A DNA stretch of 33,916 bases from Sphingobacteriales bacterium (GTDB lineage Bacteria > Bacteroidota > Bacteroidia > Chitinophagales > Chitinophagaceae): positions 1 to 33,916 of the forward strand of contig JACQDV010000084.1 in the NCBI GenBank assembly GCA_016200915.1, written 5' to 3'. This document shows positions 31,731-33,916 of this stretch, one piece after another; within the stretch, counting starts at the first letter, position 1; every line of letters starts with the position of its first letter. The position numbers and the translations under genes were made by a program. The notes under the pieces were generated by a model that had not been told where the DNA came from, did no database searches, and saw nothing but the letters and a program-made list of their open reading frames with translations.

Positions 31731-32660
31731 ATGCAAAAGCCTGTAATTTGTATTGGTGCAGCATTAGTAGATGAATTATTTCATGCTAATGACACAATGC
31801 TTCTCTCCACCACCAATAATGCTACTGTTACTAAAACAGCAGGGGGAGTAAGCCGCAATATTGCTCATCAATTATCATTGTTAGGCGTGCCGGTACAACT
31901 CATCAGCGTATTTGGTAATGACAGTGATGGTGATTGGCTGAAGCAAGTAAGCATGGCAGCCGGTGTAAAATTAGATGCTGCCATAACAAGAGAAGGATTG
32001 AGTGGGAAATACACTGGTATCTTAAATGTGGATGGTTCTTTGTTCTCTGCCTTTTTAACCAATGCAGCCAATCAATTGATTACTCCAGAACATTTACAAA
32101 AACATAAAGACCTTTTAAAAATAGCTTCCTACATTTTAGCCGATGCCAATATTAATATAGATACGGCAGAATGGTTGCTGGCCTTTAGTAATGAAACAGG
32201 CATTCCTTTTATTATTGAGCCGGTATCTGTTCCGCCAGCTAAGAAATTCAAAGGAGTTAATCTTTCTGGGCTTCATTTGATTACTCCGAATGAAGATGAA
32301 TTACCAGTGCTTTGTTCTGAAAAATCATTTCTTACACAAATGCAGGTGGAAGAGTTGCTGAACAAGGGCGTACAAAAAATATGGCTGCATAATGGTAAGT
32401 ATGGCTCAGCATTGTATTCAAAAGAAAAATCTATTTCGCTTCATGCCTGTGATATTGAAGTGGTGGATTGCACTGGTGCTGGCGATGGCTCACTGTCTGG
32501 TTTTATATTAGGCAAACATTTGGGCAGAGAGGATATGGATTGTTTAAAGATTGCCCATACTTTGTCAGCAGAAATATTACAGGTGAACGGTGCTATTGCC
32601 ACTCATCTCAACCAGGAAAAATTATTGCATCTCGTTTCTAAATATTATCCTGTTTCATGA
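31731..32660 (+). CDS. PfkB-family kinase, probable pseudouridine kinase
   Basis: 309-residue ribokinase-fold enzyme. The N-terminal GGVSRNIAHQLSLLG (residues 38-52) is the PfkB substrate-site motif, and DCTGAGDGSLSGF near 246-258 carries the anion hole and catalytic base D252. ITPNEDEL precedes it, as in nucleoside kinases of this family. It overlaps the next gene by four bases (ATGA). Because that gene is pseudouridine-5'-phosphate glycosidase, the kinase most likely phosphorylates pseudouridine at O5' (PsuK role); from the sequence alone another sugar or nucleoside cannot be excluded. Confidence 0.85.
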   Translation: MQKPVICIGAALVDELFHANDTMLLSTTNNATVTKTAGGVSRNIAHQLSLLGVPVQLISVFGNDSDGDWLKQVSMAAGVKLDAAITREGLSGKYTGILNVDGSLFSAFLTNAANQLITPEHLQKHKDLLKIASYILADANINIDTAEWLLAFSNETGIPFIIEPVSVPPAKKFKGVNLSGLHLITPNEDELPVLCSEKSFLTQMQVEELLNKGVQKIWLHNGKYGSALYSKEKSISLHACDIEVVDCTGAGDGSLSGFILGKHLGREDMDCLKIAHTLSAEILQVNGAIATHLNQEKLLHLVSKYYPVS

Positions 32661-33562
32661 ATCCCCTTTTAGTAATACAACCCGAAGTTGCAGCCGCATT
32701 AAAGAATAATCAGCCGGTGGTGGCATTGGAATCAACCATTATATCACATGGTATGCCTTATCCAAAAAATGTAGAGACAGCAATGATAGTAGAAGATGCC
32801 GTAAGAAAAGAAGGAGCAATACCAGCTACGATTGCTATTAAAGATGGAAAATGTTTGGTGGGTTTATCCAATGATGAATTGGAATTTTTCGGTACGGAAA
32901 AAGATGTTTGGAAAGTAAGTCTGCGGGATATGCCTTATGTAATCAGTAAAGAAATACCGGGTGCAACAACTGTTGCTACCACTATGCGTATCGCTTCCAT
33001 GGCTGGTATAAAAATTTTTGCAACAGGCGGAACAGGCGGTGTTCATCGTGGCGCAGAAAACACCATGGATATATCGGCTGATTTAACGGAGATGGCTAAA
33101 ACCAATGTAGCAGTTATTGCTGCCGGAGTAAAATCAATATTAGATATAGAATTGACATTAGAATATTTAGAAACAATGGGAATACCGGTGATTACATTCG
33201 GACAAGATGAGTTCCCCAGTTTCTATTCAAGTAAAAGTGGTATCAAATCGCCGATGCGAGTGGATTCAGCAAAAGAGATAGCGAACTTATTAAATACAAA
33301 ATGGAAGTTAGGATTGAATGGTTCGGTATTAATTGCCAACCCGGTTCCTGCTGATCAGGAAGTTCCGGCTGATGCAATGGAAGTTTATATACAGGAAGCA
33401 TTAGCTGCTGCCGGCAAAGCAAACATTAAAGGCAAAGAAGTAACTCCCTTCTTATTAAAGTATATAGCAGAGCATACACACGGTGAAAGCTTAGAAGCCA
33501 ATATTGCTTTGGTAATTAATAATGCAAAGCTTGCGGCGAGGATTGCCGGGGAGATGAATTAA
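32657..33562 (+). CDS. psuG: pseudouridine-5'-phosphate glycosidase
   Basis: 301 residues, the family's usual length. It cleaves the C-C glycosidic bond of pseudouridine 5'-phosphate to uracil and ribose 5-phosphate. Recognised stretches are ALESTIISHGMPYP at 23-36, TTVATTM near 104, GGTGGVHRGAE at 124-134, and GVKSILDI with K159 at the place of the Schiff-base lysine (E. coli K166). NPVP near 237 also fits. It is translationally coupled to the upstream kinase. With that kinase and the divergent MFS permease it forms a salvage pathway for pseudouridine released from RNA. Confidence 0.95.
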   Translation: MNPLLVIQPEVAAALKNNQPVVALESTIISHGMPYPKNVETAMIVEDAVRKEGAIPATIAIKDGKCLVGLSNDELEFFGTEKDVWKVSLRDMPYVISKEIPGATTVATTMRIASMAGIKIFATGGTGGVHRGAENTMDISADLTEMAKTNVAVIAAGVKSILDIELTLEYLETMGIPVITFGQDEFPSFYSSKSGIKSPMRVDSAKEIANLLNTKWKLGLNGSVLIANPVPADQEVPADAMEVYIQEALAAAGKANIKGKEVTPFLLKYIAEHTHGESLEANIALVINNAKLAARIAGEMN

Positions 33563-33590
33563 AAACCCCAACATTACTGCTGAGGTTTTA
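33562..33590 (+). terminator. possible terminator after psuG
   Basis: AAAACCCC / GAGGTTTT arms with one mismatch and a 12-nt loop, starting at the stop codon; only four T follow. Weak. Confidence 0.35.
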
Positions 33591-33795
33591 AAGCTTGTGG
33601 TGTGGGGCGGGATCGAAACTTCGGGGGAACCGTGTTTTCAATGTATCTCAATTCCATATTTTTCTGTTGGTGATGGAGTTTTTATAACTCTTATTCATAT
33701 TGCTTTAATTGGGCTGGCTAAGTATTTGTTGGGTGCATTTCAAATTTTCGTTTCCATCACCCACCCCATTTAAACATATCGAAGTAGGCATTTAG
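33591..33795. other. non-coding stretch between psuG and a partial transposase
   Basis: No ORF is supported. It holds a G-rich patch (near 33600-33627) and a 9-bp inverted repeat GGTGATGGA / TCCATCACC (near 33668 and 33754). One of these may be a terminal repeat of the insertion sequence whose transposase ends at 33796, but the element's other end is outside the window, so the boundary cannot be set. Confidence 0.35.
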
Positions 33796-33915
33796 CTACT
33801 CCATTTTTAGTTGATTAACAGTTACTGGCTGATGATACATCATCCTTCCAGTTATGTTGTGAAAAATTCTTTCTACTGCATTGCACCGGTTAAACCTGTA
33901 ACAAAACTCATCCAG
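33796..33915 (-). CDS. C-terminal end of a transposase, probably IS1595/ISXO2-like (partial)
   Basis: The minus strand encodes 39 residues to TAG at 33796-33798, beginning LDEFCYRFNR and continuing with ERIFHNITGRMM. The LDEF.YRFNRR segment is characteristic of the C-terminus of IS1595-family (ISXO2-like) DDE transposases. The gene continues beyond the right edge, so its integrity cannot be judged. The stop and the sequence after it suggest that the element's end lies within the 33.6-33.8 kb stretch. Confidence 0.6.
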   Translation of the reverse strand: MDEFCYRFNRCNAVERIFHNITGRMMYHQPVTVNQLKME

Positions 33916-33916
33916 A

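Noticed and set aside
31620-31736. 39-codon N-terminal extension of the MFS protein
   Set aside because: It would overlap the divergent kinase start and its promoter and adds no family-like sequence; the ATG at 31619 fits the MFS N-terminus.
33600-33640. tRNA-like GGGATCGAAAC element after psuG
   Set aside because: The flanks do not form a T arm or acceptor stem; it is at most a chance similarity or part of an insertion sequence end.
1-33916. CRISPR array, rRNA gene or riboswitch
   Set aside because: No regularly spaced direct repeats, rRNA-like sequence or recognisable riboswitch core was seen on either strand.

Overview
The window looks like a chromosomal segment of a member of the Bacteroidota, most likely the order Chitinophagales. 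The signs are moderately AT-rich DNA, many genes preceded by the Bacteroidota-type -7 box TAnnTTTG and few Shine-Dalgarno-like sites, lipoproteins starting ...SC(K/T), signal peptides ending in ..NAQ or ..YAQ, a DUF4834 protein, and a roughly 615-residue PurF-like protein of the type I associate with Bacteroidota. No taxonomic search was possible, so this is inference.

Layout. 1-6.7 kb: a small putative ORF, asnS, a lipoprotein, a tandem universal stress protein, a DUF3089 lipoprotein, a chromate-transporter gene with no normal start codon, nadD and a lone feoA. 6.7-12.7 kb: ybeY and mnmG with two parS-like 16-mers between them, an orphan LuxR-type response regulator, tRNA-Asn(GTT), a Rieske protein coupled to hflX, a beta-barrel protein and a CAT-anticodon tRNA. 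12.8-13.8 kb: three small envelope genes. 13.9-20.2 kb: the rimP-nusA-infB operon, with a strong leader hairpin and palindromes on both sides of infB, then a SurA-like chaperone. 20.3-24.3 kb: purF, a SixA-type phosphatase, two small exported proteins, a frameshifted HTH gene and a VOC gene whose tail is also shifted.

24.3-30.1 kb is the most unusual part. On one strand lie a SET-domain protein, an ATP-grasp ligase, a second protein that fuses ATP-grasp and SET in one chain, and an ABC-type six-helix membrane protein without an ATPase domain. A type II restriction-modification pair (N4-cytosine-type methyltransferase plus BglII/BstYI-like endonuclease) sits between the two ATP-grasp genes. 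I infer an undescribed ligation-plus-lysine-methylation system, perhaps making or modifying a peptide; neither product nor substrate can be read from sequence.

30.4-33.6 kb: an MFS transporter divergent from a PfkB kinase and pseudouridine-5'-phosphate glycosidase, which together form a likely pseudouridine uptake and salvage unit. The right edge cuts into the C-terminus of a probable IS1595/ISXO2-type transposase.
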